Assembly (NCBI GenBank): GCA_963802745.1 | Contig: CAWDKL010000073.1 | Location: 186,001 to 250,000, forward strand | DNA length: 64,000 nt | DNA from: JAJPKK01 sp963802745 | Lineage (GTDB): Bacteria > Pseudomonadota > Alphaproteobacteria > Rhizobiales > Xanthobacteraceae | Reading direction: 5' to 3' | In this document: positions 18,639 through 27,354 of the stretch, piece by piece | Numbering within the stretch: the first letter of the stretch is position 1 | Layout of the letters: every line of letters begins with the position of its first letter | Position numbers and translations under genes: made by a program | The notes under the pieces: generated by a model | Database searches by the model: none | Told to the model about the DNA's origin: nothing | The model's input: the letters and a program-made list of their open reading frames with translations, nothing else

Positions 18639-19340
18639 TCAGTCGATGCGCTTGCGCCAGTCCGCATAGCGCGCCTTGGCCTCGTCGTTGGGCGGATAGA
18701 GGCCCGGCAGACGCACGCCCTTCTCCACCTCAGTGAACACCCAGCTCTCGTAAAGCTCGTGCTCGGCGCCTTCGTGGACGACGTAATCGAGCAAATCCTT
18801 CGGGATCACCACGGCGCCGTCATCGTCGGCCACGATGATGTCGTCGGGGAAGATCGCGACGCCGCCGCAGCCGATCGGCTCGTTCCAGCCCACGAAGGTC
18901 AGGCCGTTGACGGAGGCCGGTGCCGCCATGCCGGCGCACCACACGGGAAGCGCGCTGGCCAGTACGCCGGTGCGGTCGCGCAGCACGCCGTCGGTAATGA
19001 GGGCCGTGACGTTACGCTTCTTCATGCGGGCGCACAGGATGTCGCCGAAAATCCCCGCCGTCTGCACCCCCATGGCATCCGCCACGGCGATGACGCCGTC
19101 CGGCATCGCCTCGATGGCGGCGCGGGTGGAAATGGGCTTGGCCCAGCTTTCCGGCGTCGCCAAATCCTCGCGCGCCGGCACGAAGCGCAGCGTGAACGCC
19201 GGCCCGATCAGCCGCGGGCCGCCCGGCACCAGCGGCTTCGGCCCGTGCATCCAGCAGCGCCGGATGCCCTTCTTGAGCAGCATGGTGGTGATGGTCGCGG
19301 TGGTAACCTTGCGCAGAATATCGAACGCGGCGGCAGTCAT
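18639..19340 (-). CDS. RraA family protein (aldolase / RNase E regulator-like)
   Basis: This 233-residue RraA-fold protein belongs to a family that includes the RNase E inhibitor RraA and class II 4-hydroxy-4-methyl-2-oxoglutarate / oxaloacetate-type aldolases. Key parts are GDILCARMKKRNVTALITDGVLRD, where the Gly-Asp and Arg-Asp are the usual metal and substrate positions (GDILCAR and DGVLRD), and DDIIVADDDGAVVIP near the C-terminus. The presence of these catalytic residues favours an aldolase-like enzyme over a pure RNase E regulator. The ATG at 19340 has GATGAGG upstream; an ATG at 19352 in frame is the alternative. Confidence 0.8.
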   Translation of the reverse strand: MTAAAFDILRKVTTATITTMLLKKGIRRCWMHGPKPLVPGGPRLIGPAFTLRFVPAREDLATPESWAKPISTRAAIEAMPDGVIAVADAMGVQTAGIFGDILCARMKKRNVTALITDGVLRDRTGVLASALPVWCAGMAAPASVNGLTFVGWNEPIGCGGVAIFPDDIIVADDDGAVVIPKDLLDYVVHEGAEHELYESWVFTEVEKGVRLPGLYPPNDEAKARYADWRKRID

Positions 19341-19352
19341 GGAGAACCTCAT

Positions 19353-19736
19353 CGGGGCGAAAGCTTAGGCGTAAGAGCCTTGGCGGAATAACGCGCCGAA
19401 CTCAAGCTTCCCGCAACCGGCCTCGGCGGCCGCGCCCACCTCGCCCCGACGTCTCCGAGCAGGTGCCAGGTGATTCCGCTTCGCACACGGCGACCATTGC
19501 CGGTATCCACCGGCAATGGTCGGGCGCGGCGCTGCCGGCGCTCCGCGCCCATTTTCACTTTTTCACGACAGGTCGTCACGCTATCCGCAAGTCCGCCGGC
19601 GGGGCTGGCCAACTCCCCTGGCCTTCTTCAGTCGCCGCCGCAGTGTTGACGTACTCCCGCCCTACGTGTTGCACACAAAAAGCTGCAGCCTCGCAATCGT
19701 TTACCGAGCGCTCCGGCGAACCGCAGGGGATACGCC
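19353..19736. other. Divergent promoter region between the RraA-like gene and feuP
   Basis: This 384-base spacer serves two divergent genes. Its only striking feature is the perfect hairpin at 19491-19522. No coding frame here looks real. Confidence 0.45.
19491..19522. repeat. Perfect 13-bp inverted repeat
   Basis: CGACCATTGCCGG and CCGGCAATGGTCG flank a six-base loop (TATCCA). The symmetry is perfect. Because the site lies between divergent genes, it could be an operator or a mini-repeat; no T-run follows, so a terminator is less likely. Confidence 0.55.
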
Positions 19737-20399
19737 ATGCGCCTCCTCGTTATCGAAGATGATCCGGATCTCAATCGCCAGCTCGCCACCGCGCTGACGG
19801 ACGCCGGCTATGTGGTGGATCGGGCCTTCGACGGCGAGGAAGGCCACTTTCTCGGCGAGACCGAGCCTTACGACGCCGTCATTCTGGATATCGGCCTGCC
19901 GAAGATGGATGGCCTTGCGGTGCTGGAGGCGTGGCGCCGCATCGGGCGTGCCATGCCGGTGCTGCTGCTCACCGCCCGCGACCGCTGGAGCGACAAGGTG
20001 CAGGGCTTCGATGCCGGCGCCGACGATTATGTGGCCAAACCCTTCCATGTCGAGGAGGTGCTGGCGCGCGTGCGGGCGCTGCTGCGCCGTTCGGTCGGCC
20101 ACGCCAAGAGCGAATTTTCGTGTGGGCCGGTAAAGCTGGACAGCCGCACCGGCCGGGTCTCGGTCAACGGCGCACCGGTTAAGCTCACATCGCATGAGTA
20201 CCGGCTGCTATCGTACCTCATGCACCACACCGGTCGCGTGGTGTCCCGCACCGAGCTGGTCGAGCATCTCTACGACCAGGATTTCGACCGCGATTCCAAC
20301 ACCATCGAAGTCTTTGTCGGCCGCATCCGCAAAAAGCTTGGTGTCGAAATCATCCAGACCGTCCGCGGTCTCGGGTACCTGCTGACCCCGCCCGTATGA
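19737..20399 (+). CDS. feuP: FeuP-like OmpR-family response regulator
   Basis: This 220-residue DNA-binding response regulator has a receiver domain with the acidic pair EDD (residues 7-9), the phosphoacceptor Asp in AVILDIGLP, and the KPF lysine in YVAKPFHVEEVL. The C-terminal winged helix has SHEYRLLSYLMHH and NTIEVFVGRIRKKLG. The sequence is close to rhizobial FeuP, which with FeuQ controls cyclic glucan export and osmoadaptation genes, and more broadly to PhoP/QseB. The sensor kinase follows 19 bases later. Orthology to FeuP is by resemblance only. Confidence 0.85.
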   Translation: MRLLVIEDDPDLNRQLATALTDAGYVVDRAFDGEEGHFLGETEPYDAVILDIGLPKMDGLAVLEAWRRIGRAMPVLLLTARDRWSDKVQGFDAGADDYVAKPFHVEEVLARVRALLRRSVGHAKSEFSCGPVKLDSRTGRVSVNGAPVKLTSHEYRLLSYLMHHTGRVVSRTELVEHLYDQDFDRDSNTIEVFVGRIRKKLGVEIIQTVRGLGYLLTPPV

Positions 20400-20418
20400 C
20401 GCTGCAAGACGCTTCAGT

Positions 20419-21795
20419 ATGACCGGATTCCCGTCGAGCTCGCTGGCGCTGCGGCTGTTCCTGTCGGCGACCGCCTGGACGGTGGTGATCCTGGTCGCTA
20501 CCGGCATGATCCTGTCCTCCATCTATCGCCAAGCCGTGGAGCGCTCGTTCGACCGCCGCCTTGACGTTTATTTGCGCACGCTGGTCGCCGATGTGGCGGC
20601 GCCCGAGCAATCCGCCGACCGCAGCGCGCCTTCGCTCGGTGAACCGTTGTTCGAGCTGCCGCTGTCAGGATGGTATTGGCAGATCACCGCGCTCGACGCG
20701 CAGAAGCCGGAGACGCGCTCCTCGCGTTCCTTGTGGGACGTGAGCCTACCTCAGCTCGGCGACGATGCGCCGATCAGCCCGGACGATACCAGGCGCGCCT
20801 ATGCGGCCGGTCCCGAGGAGCAGCGGCTGCGCCTCATCGAGCGCATGGTCGATCTCGGCGACGACGGTCGATTTTTGATCGCGGTCGCCGGCGATCCTCA
20901 GGAAATCGAAGACGAGACGCGCGCCTTCGACCGTGCCCTGCTGGTGACCTTTGGCATGCTCACCGTCGTGCTGCTGTTGATTACCATGTTCCAGGTCCGG
21001 TTCGGCCTGGCCCCGCTCAAGCGGATATCGGATTCGCTCGCCGCCATCCGGGCCGGCACCGCAGAACGTTTGGAAGGCCGCTTTCCGGTCGAGATCGCGC
21101 CGCTCGCCCGTGAGACCAATGCGCTGATCGATGCCAATCGCGAGGTCGTCGAGCGCGCCCGTACCCACGTGGGCAATCTGGCGCACGCGCTGAAGACGCC
21201 GCTGTCGGTGCTCGTCAACGAGGCCGCCGGACGCGACGATCCGCTGGCCGCGAAGGTGAGCGAGCAGGCCGATATCATGCGCGACCAGATCGCGCGGCAT
21301 TTGGAGCGGGCGCGGCTGGCCGCCCGGCTCAAGGTGGTGGGCAGCATCACCGACGTGGTGCCGGTGGTGACGGCGCTGACGCGCACCATGGCGAAAATCC
21401 ACCAGGATCGCGGGCTCGCGATCGATGTCGAAGCGCCCGTCCGTGCGCGCTTTCGCGGCGAGCGGCAAGACCTCGAGGAGATGGTCGGCAACCTCATCGA
21501 CAATGCCTGCAAATGGGCGCGCATGCGGGTGGCGGTGGAGGTGACGGCGCCGAGCGCGGACGCCACCGGGCCGGCGCGCGTGCACATCATCGTCAACGAC
21601 GACGGCCCCGGCCTCGATGCCTCGCAGCGCGACCGGGTGGCGCGCCGCGGCCTGCGGCTCGACGAAACCAAGCCCGGCTCGGGGCTCGGGCTTTCGATCG
21701 TGCTGGAACTGGCGCGGCTATACGATGGCAGCCTCACCTTCGGCGAGGCGCCGATCGGGGGATTGCGCGTCGAACTGGTGCTGCCGGCGGGGTGA
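20419..21795 (+). CDS. feuQ: FeuQ-like sensor histidine kinase
   Basis: This 458-residue inner-membrane kinase is the partner of the preceding regulator. There are two membrane segments (about residues 8-30 and 175-193) bounding a periplasmic sensor loop of about 145 residues. A HAMP-like linker leads to the H-box NLAHALKTPLSVL with the phosphorylated His. The ATPase domain has DLEEMVGNLIDNACKWA (N-box), NDDGPGLD (G1) and GSGLGLSIVLELARL (G2). All catalytic motifs are present. The layout matches FeuQ/PhoQ-type sensors. Confidence 0.87.
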   Translation: MTGFPSSSLALRLFLSATAWTVVILVATGMILSSIYRQAVERSFDRRLDVYLRTLVADVAAPEQSADRSAPSLGEPLFELPLSGWYWQITALDAQKPETRSSRSLWDVSLPQLGDDAPISPDDTRRAYAAGPEEQRLRLIERMVDLGDDGRFLIAVAGDPQEIEDETRAFDRALLVTFGMLTVVLLLITMFQVRFGLAPLKRISDSLAAIRAGTAERLEGRFPVEIAPLARETNALIDANREVVERARTHVGNLAHALKTPLSVLVNEAAGRDDPLAAKVSEQADIMRDQIARHLERARLAARLKVVGSITDVVPVVTALTRTMAKIHQDRGLAIDVEAPVRARFRGERQDLEEMVGNLIDNACKWARMRVAVEVTAPSADATGPARVHIIVNDDGPGLDASQRDRVARRGLRLDETKPGSGLGLSIVLELARLYDGSLTFGEAPIGGLRVELVLPAG

Positions 21796-21829
21796 GGATG
21801 CGCATTCGCGATTTGAGGCCATCAGCGCG

Positions 21830-22033
21830 ATGCTCCTTGGCGATCACCGCTTGAAATTTTCGCCACATTTGCCCAATCTTGCGTGTCACGAATGCGATAC
21901 ATACCGCCGAGCAAGTGAGGCCGTCGCGGAGTTGAGTCGATCGGCGTCAAATCTCACGGAATACGATGGGGCCGCCGAGATGTTTGCCGATCTTGCGACG
22001 CGTAAGAGCAATCGGGGCATGCCGGTGGTATGA
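21830..22033 (+). CDS. Small protein, first ORF of the ParA-like operon
   Basis: This 67-residue open frame begins MLLGDHRLKF. Its second half looks like a helical peptide (SEAVAELSRSASNLTEYDG, then AAEMFADLATRK). I do not recognise it. The case for a real gene is that its stop shares ATGA with the start of the next ORF (22030), which in turn overlaps the ATPase gene in the same way. Base composition is lower in GC than feuQ upstream. It has no strong ribosome-binding site of its own, and it could be a remnant. Confidence 0.35.
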   Translation: MLLGDHRLKFSPHLPNLACHECDTYRRASEAVAELSRSASNLTEYDGAAEMFADLATRKSNRGMPVV

Positions 22034-22239
22034 AAGTCCTCGTCCGAAGCACGGACTTCAGGAAGACTCTGAACCGGGTGCGGCGGCGTGATCTGGGGAA
22101 GCTCGAAGGGGTTCTCAAACCGGGACGCATGCCGATTTGTCCGATGGTTAGCCGCCCCCCTGGTGCTGCCGACATTCACCGCGTGGTCAACGGAAAACGA
22201 AAATGCGCATTAACGCCTTTACCCCGGCTGTATGAATGA
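22030..22239 (+). CDS. Small basic protein upstream of the ParA-like ATPase
   Basis: This 69-residue frame, MKVLVRSTDFRKTLNRVRRR and onward, is strongly basic in its first half. It overlaps the preceding ORF and the following ATPase gene by four bases each (ATGA at 22030 and 22236), the pattern of translational coupling. No family is recognised; a nucleic-acid-binding role is possible from the charge but is speculation. The second half (PICPMVSRPPGAADIH) is less protein-like. Confidence 0.35.
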   Translation: MKVLVRSTDFRKTLNRVRRRDLGKLEGVLKPGRMPICPMVSRPPGAADIHRVVNGKRKCALTPLPRLYE

Positions 22240-23465
22240 TCGATCTGACGAAATACGTCGAGGACCTTTACGAACTCGTCAAGTATGACCAGCTGTGGCG
22301 TCCGCTCGGCGTCGTTTTGGTCGCAACTGCTTACATCGGTTTTTTGCTCGGAGGTTGGTTCGCGCGCCATAGGTCCGAACGCAAAGGTTCGGCGGCCGTC
22401 AATTCCACGGCCGTTGCGAAGTACGAACAGAAGCTCGCCGAATGTCATGAACAGCTCCGCATCGTGTCGGCGAGAGAGGAAAAGTACGACAATCTGGTCA
22501 AAGCCGTTTGCTCCGAAGAGGGCGAGTTATGGCGCCTTTATGCGCCGAAGCCCTACGAAGGATACGTGCCGCCGATCTTTCAATCCCGCTCGAAGATCAT
22601 CGTGATTGCGAATAATAAGGGTGGCGTCGGAAAAACCACGTTGACCGCGGCCTTGGCGGGATATTTTGAGAAACGCAAGGGGAAGCGGGTTCTTCTTATC
22701 GATCTTGACTATCAGGGCTCCTTATCCGGATGGATGATCAAAGCAGCGGGGATAAGCATTCCGCAGAATCAGTTATTCCGATTGTCGCTTGCGAATGGCT
22801 TGATCGATGGCTGGGCGCTCAACCATTGGCAGCCGGAGGTGCTGGGAAGCGCCTCACCAAAAGGTGAGGCGCTGCAGCGGGCGCAACTCATCACGTCGGA
22901 CTACACACTCACGGACCGTGAAATGCGACTGATGCTCCGCTGGCTCGTGGACGGCGGAACGCCGGATGTGCGCTACCATATTGCCCAGACGCTGCTGAGC
23001 GACGCCGTGCAAAACGTGGAGCACGGGTTTGACGTGGTGTTGATCGACGCTCCTCCGCGGCTGACGACCAGCGCCGTCGGTGCACTCACTGCCGCGACCC
23101 ATCTGTTGGTTCCGACCAAGCTGGACAAGCTTTCGGGCGAAACCGTCGGCAGCTTTCTCAAACAGGTTTGGGAGCTTCGCGCAAAGCTCAATCCAGGGCT
23201 TGAACTCGCCGGAATCGTCGGCACCATGACGCATGCGCGGCCGCTCGGCGATCCGCTCCGCCCCCTGGAGAAGGATGCGCTCGGCACCGTTGCCTTGGGG
23301 TTGGAACAATGGCAGGCACGGAGAGCAATCTTTCAATCCGACATGCAGGATCTGGCCGAGATCCGGAAATGCGCCGGTCAGGACAATCCTTATTTCGTTC
23401 GTGGCAAGGTACAAGAGATGTTTGATCGTCTGGGCGACGAACTATCGGAGAAGATCGGGTTATGA
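22236..23465 (+). CDS. Membrane-anchored ParA/MinD-like ATPase
   Basis: This 409-residue protein starts with a short amphipathic stretch, a single membrane helix (about residues 24-42, LGVVLVATAYIGFLLGG) and a charged, likely coiled-coil segment (about 55-95). The ATPase core follows: deviant Walker A KGGVGKTT (128-135), the DLDYQGSLS A' motif (156-164) and VVLIDAPPR. Sequence after the Walker A' is long and contains an insertion (about 185-250) relative to typical Soj/ParA. No ParB or parS lies nearby, so chromosome partition is unlikely. The membrane anchor and the small helical partners downstream suggest positioning of a membrane assembly or a defence-type device. It overlaps the genes on both sides by ATGA. 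Confidence 0.85.
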   Translation: MIDLTKYVEDLYELVKYDQLWRPLGVVLVATAYIGFLLGGWFARHRSERKGSAAVNSTAVAKYEQKLAECHEQLRIVSAREEKYDNLVKAVCSEEGELWRLYAPKPYEGYVPPIFQSRSKIIVIANNKGGVGKTTLTAALAGYFEKRKGKRVLLIDLDYQGSLSGWMIKAAGISIPQNQLFRLSLANGLIDGWALNHWQPEVLGSASPKGEALQRAQLITSDYTLTDREMRLMLRWLVDGGTPDVRYHIAQTLLSDAVQNVEHGFDVVLIDAPPRLTTSAVGALTAATHLLVPTKLDKLSGETVGSFLKQVWELRAKLNPGLELAGIVGTMTHARPLGDPLRPLEKDALGTVALGLEQWQARRAIFQSDMQDLAEIRKCAGQDNPYFVRGKVQEMFDRLGDELSEKIGL

Positions 23466-23647
23466 AAATTCGGGACGTACGCGCGGTCCTCGTGGAGATC
23501 GCGACCAGCCATGAGCGCCTTTTCGCTTCCGAGTCGGCGGCAGTACTGCGTGAGTTCGGGGAAGCGATAAAGCAATGGGATGAGCAAACCGTCGCTGCCT
23601 TTGTGAAGCTTACGAAAGGCAGCACCGGCAGGCAGACGAAGCGCTAG
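23462..23647 (+). CDS. Small helical protein, repeats the N-terminal module of the next gene
   Basis: This 61-residue protein starts at an ATGA overlap with the ATPase stop. Its pattern IRDVRAVLVEIAT, then AVLREFGEAIKQWDEQTV and AAFVKLTK, can be aligned with the N-terminus of the protein at 23709 (IRDIAAILVAAG, then LASLDAALEGSDHKSVSEFF), so the two appear to share one small all-alpha module. It is too short for an enzyme; an adaptor that binds the ATPase is the obvious idea. Not recognised as a known family. Confidence 0.6.
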   Translation: MKIRDVRAVLVEIATSHERLFASESAAVLREFGEAIKQWDEQTVAAFVKLTKGSTGRQTKR

Positions 23648-23708
23648 CGCATAGGTTATCAGATCGCGGTCCGGCCAATGCAAACCCTGAAACATATGAG
23701 TGCGCGCT

Positions 23709-24221
23709 ATGACGATCAAAATGGTTCGTGATGCCATTCGCGATATCGCCGCAATTCTTGTGGCGGCCGGCGTGAAAACCCAGAGCAAGGATTTGGCTTC
23801 CCTGGATGCAGCGTTGGAAGGGAGTGACCACAAATCCGTGAGTGAGTTCTTCGCGGCGCTGCAGCAGAGGTTGGCGCAGCCCAAGGCCGCCGGCCGGCGA
23901 TCCCCGGAAACTGCGGACAAGTCCCCGACGACGAAGCGCAGTGCGTCCGCGACCGCCGATCAATCCACCGTCGATGGATACCTGCAAAGGCTCCAGGCCG
24001 CAGCTAACGATGAAGCGGACTTTCATGCCGTTTTTTCGGAACTGAAGAAGAGCAAGGCGGTCCGCAAGCCGGAAGCCAATGCGATCGCGGCCGCTTATAC
24101 GGGTGGGCGGACCAAGTGGCCCTCCAAGGCCGCGGCTTTTGGAGCGATCGACGGCGCCTTTCGCGAGCGAGGCTATCAGGCTGTCAAGTTGCAGCAGGTG
24201 GACAAGGCGAGCCGCTTTTGA
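23709..24221 (+). CDS. Helical adaptor-like protein, last gene of the ParA-like operon
   Basis: This 170-residue protein has three parts. The N-terminal helical module resembles the 61-residue protein just upstream. A Lys/Ser/Thr-rich linker (about residues 55-85) follows. The C-terminal helical domain contains DEADFHAVFSELKKSK, then ANAIAAAYTGG and WPSKAAAFGAIDGAF. There is no signal peptide or catalytic motif. A GTG at 23700 is an alternative start. It lies 61 bases after the small ORF and ends the lower-GC block before mutL. Function unknown; it is most likely an interaction partner of the ATPase. Confidence 0.6.
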   Translation: MTIKMVRDAIRDIAAILVAAGVKTQSKDLASLDAALEGSDHKSVSEFFAALQQRLAQPKAAGRRSPETADKSPTTKRSASATADQSTVDGYLQRLQAAANDEADFHAVFSELKKSKAVRKPEANAIAAAYTGGRTKWPSKAAAFGAIDGAFRERGYQAVKLQQVDKASRF

Positions 24222-24330
24222 AAGGCGCGCACCGCCGTGGATCGCGCTTCTTTGCGCGGTGCGGTATATGCACCGCTGTTTAAATGTCGTCGGTTCCCCA
24301 CGTCGGCCCTAGCCCCTTGCCAAGTCTCCC

Positions 24331-26254
24331 ATGCCCATCCGCCAGCTCGATCCCGCCACCATCAACCGCATCGCCGCCGGCGAGGTGGTGGAGCGGCCGG
24401 CGAGCGTGGTCAAGGAACTCATCGAGAACGCGCTCGATGCCGGCGCGCGCAAGCTCGACATTCTCACCGACGGCGGCGGCCGGCGGTTGATCCGCATCAC
24501 CGACGACGGCGCCGGAATGACGCGGGACGATCTCGCGCTTGCGGTCGAGCGCCATGCCACCTCGAAGCTCGACGGCGACGATCTGCTCGCCATCCGCACG
24601 CTCGGCTTCCGCGGCGAAGCGCTGCCGTCGATCGGGGCGGTGGCGAGGCTCACGATCACCACGCGGCACGTGGCCGAGCCCCATGCGTGGACGATCGCGG
24701 TCGATGGCGGGGCGAAATCGGCGGTCAAGCCGGCCGCGCTCGGGGCCGGCACCTGCGTCGAAGTGCGCGACCTATTCTATGCCACGCCGGCGCGGCTGAA
24801 ATTCTTAAAAACCGACCGCACCGAGGCGGAGGCGATCCGCGACGTGGTGCGCCGGCTCGCCATGAGCCGCCCGGATGTCGGCTTCACGCTCGCCGGCGAG
24901 GAGCGCGCGCCGGTGACCTGGGCGGCGGCGCTCCCCGATGCGACCGGCCGGCTCGCCCGGCTTGGCGACGTGCTGGGGGCGGAGTTCCGCGCTAACGCGA
25001 TCCCCGTGGCGGCCGGCCGCGACGGCTTTGCGCTCGAAGGCTTTGCCGGGCTGCCGACCTACAGCAAGGCCAATGCGCTGTCGCTTTACCTGTTCGTCAA
25101 CGGCCGCGCGGTGCGCGACAAGCTGATGCTCGGCGCCGTGCGGGCCGCCTATGCGGACTACTTGCCGCGCGACCGCCATCCGGTGGTGGCGCTGTTCATC
25201 ACCCTCGACAGCCGCGAGGTGGACGTGAACGTCCACCCGGCCAAGACCGAGGTGCGGTTCCGCGACGCCGGCCTGGTGCGCTCGATGATGGTCGGCGCTT
25301 TGCGCGAGGCGCTGGCGCGCCACGGCGGCCGTGCGGCCTCGACCGGGGGCACCGCGACGCTCGACGCGCTACGGCCCGGCGCGGCGCGGTGGAACGGACC
25401 GTCCCGGCCGCCTTCCGGCTCCGGTGCCCGCTGGGGCGATTGGGCGGCCCCGCCCGCGATGCCGGCGCGGCTAGGCGCGGGCGTTGCGGCGGACGCGGCA
25501 AGTGGCGGATTGGCCGAATCCGTGCAAGCCGCCTACGGATATGCCGCGCCGGCCGATGTCGATGGCATTGCTCCAGCTCATCTATGCTCGCGACGCCCAA
25601 GCGGGTTTCGACGTCGGTGCTCCCTCGGCGGACGCCCGCGCCGGCATCGGCGAGGCCGATCCCGACCTCATCGACCGCCCGCTTGGCGCGGCGCGCGCCC
25701 AGCTGCACGAGACCTATATCGTGGCGCAGACCCGCGACGGCGTCGTCATCGTGGATCAGCACGCCGCTCATGAGCGCCTCGTCTACGAGCGGATGAAGGC
25801 GGCGCTGGAACAATCCGGCATCGAACGGCAGATCCTGCTGATCCCGGACATCGTGGAACTCGACGAAAGCGACGTGGATCGCCTGGTGGCGCGCGCCGAC
25901 GAACTCGCCCGCTTCGGCCTCGCCATCGAATCGTTCGGCCCCGGTGCCGTGGCGGTGCGGGAAACGCCGTCGCTGCTCGGCGAAACCGACAGCGGCGCGC
26001 TCATCCGCGACCTCGCCGAACACATGGCCGAATGGGATGAAGCGCTGCCGCTGGAGCGCCGCCTTATGCACGTCGCCGCCACCATGGCGTGCCACGGCTC
26101 GGTGCGCGCCGGCCGGCGATTGCGCCCGGAAGAGATGAACGCGCTGCTGCGCGAGATGGAGCGCACACCCAATTCCGGCCAATGCAACCACGGCCGGCCG
26201 ACCTATGTGGAATTGAAGCTCGCGGATATCGAGCGGCTGTTCGGACGGAAGTAA
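24331..26254 (+). pseudogene. mutL: DNA mismatch repair protein MutL, split by a frameshift
   Basis: MutL couples mismatch recognition to strand repair. The N-terminal GHKL ATPase is complete: ELIENALDAGA, DDGAGM, TLGFRGEALPS and the VNVHPAKTEVRF block. The C-terminal dimerisation/nuclease domain has DQHAAHERLVYE, which fits the DQHA(x2)E(x4)E endonuclease motif, and ends GQCNHGRPTYVEL. These halves are in different frames (frame 1 to about 25600, frame 2 after), so one base too many, or two too few, lies somewhere in 25484-25680, in the variable linker. Restoring it would give about 640 residues, normal for MutL. As written, translation would run off into an arginine-rich tail ending at 25773. 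Confidence 0.85.
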
Positions 26255-26256
26255 TT

Positions 26257-27144
26257 ATCCGCCACCGGGTCTTAGGCAAAACGACATTGATTGACGTGCT
26301 TTGGCGGCTGACATGGCGCCCGTTGCAGACTGCGAACGTCACCGCGGCCTCGGTCTTTCGCGTGGTCGAAATGCAGCGGCCGAATTTGTTGATGGACGAA
26401 GCCGATACGTATCTCCATGAGAAGGACGAACTTCGGGGCATCCTGAATTCGGGACATCGGCAAGGCGGTGCCGTGATCCGCACGGTGGGCGAGGATTTTG
26501 AGCCGCGTTCATTCTCCACATACTCGGCTTGCGCGATCGCGCTGATTGGCAAGCTACCCGGCACCCTCGCTGACCGGTCCGTGTCGATCGCGTTGCGGCG
26601 GCGCCGGCCGGACGAGCCGGTGCGACCGTTCCGGCTTGACCGTACCGGCCACCTCGATCAACTGGCCCGCAAGGCGGCGCGGTGGGCTGCGGACAATGCG
26701 GAGCGCATGCGGGCCGCGGACCCGGACATGCCGGCCGGGATTTTCAACCGCAGCGCCGACAACTGGCGCCCGCTGCTTGCCATCGCGGACGCGGCCGGGG
26801 GCGAGTGGCCGGCCCGCGCGCGCCGGGCGGCCCTATCGGCCAGTGGTGCGGGTGGTGACGATCAATCGATCGGGGTGCAACTGCTCGCCGATATCCGCGC
26901 GATCTTCGCCGACCGGCAAGCGGAACGGTTATCCTCTGCGGATTTGGTCCTGGCCCTGGTGGCAATCGAGAACCGCCCATGGGCTGAATGGAAAGGCGGC
27001 AAGGCGATCACGCCGACTGGAGTCGCCCGCCTGTTGGCGCCCTATGGCATCGTGCCCAACTCGATCCGGGTGGGCGATAAGACGCCGAAGGGCTACCAGC
27101 TCGCCCGCTTTGATGACGCCTTTAAGCGCTATTTGCCGGGATGA
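26257..27144 (+). pseudogene. 5'-truncated DUF3631 (mobile-element helicase/primase) gene
   Basis: About 295 codons of the C-terminal part of a DUF3631 protein are present, a family of ATPases found in phages and integrative elements. Homology begins abruptly at the second half of a Walker A motif (LGKTTLIDVL), two bases after the mutL stop, and continues with RPNLLMDEADTYL (Walker B), ELRGILNSGHRQGGAVIRT, FSTYSACAIALIG and TLADRSVSIALRRR. The whole N-terminal half and a start codon are missing, although the frame is open backwards through mutL. The abutment with mutL marks a recombination junction, so this is almost certainly non-functional. Confidence 0.75.
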
Positions 27145-27156
27145 CGGTCTACGAAG

Positions 27157-27284
27157 CGCAACACCGCAACAACCGCGATGGCACAGCGGCTTTGCATCAA
27201 TTCGCAACCGCAATAGAGGGGCCGCTGTTGCGCTTCGAAATGCGACGGTTATCGTTGTGCGACGGGCATTGTTGCGGTGTTGCG
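27157..27284. repeat. 16-bp inverted repeat after the DUF3631 fragment
   Basis: CGCAACACCGCAACAA (27157-27172) is repeated in perfect inverse at 27269-27284, with 96 bases between. The left arm lies just after the DUF3631 stop. It may be a trace of a mobile element end or a replication/regulatory palindrome; nothing in the spacer supports a gene. Confidence 0.5.
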
Positions 27285-27354
27285 GTTGAAACGGCGGTTG
27301 CCGGCGCACGGGGGCGCGGACCGGGCGTAGGGATGGAAGCAGAGAAACGCCGGC

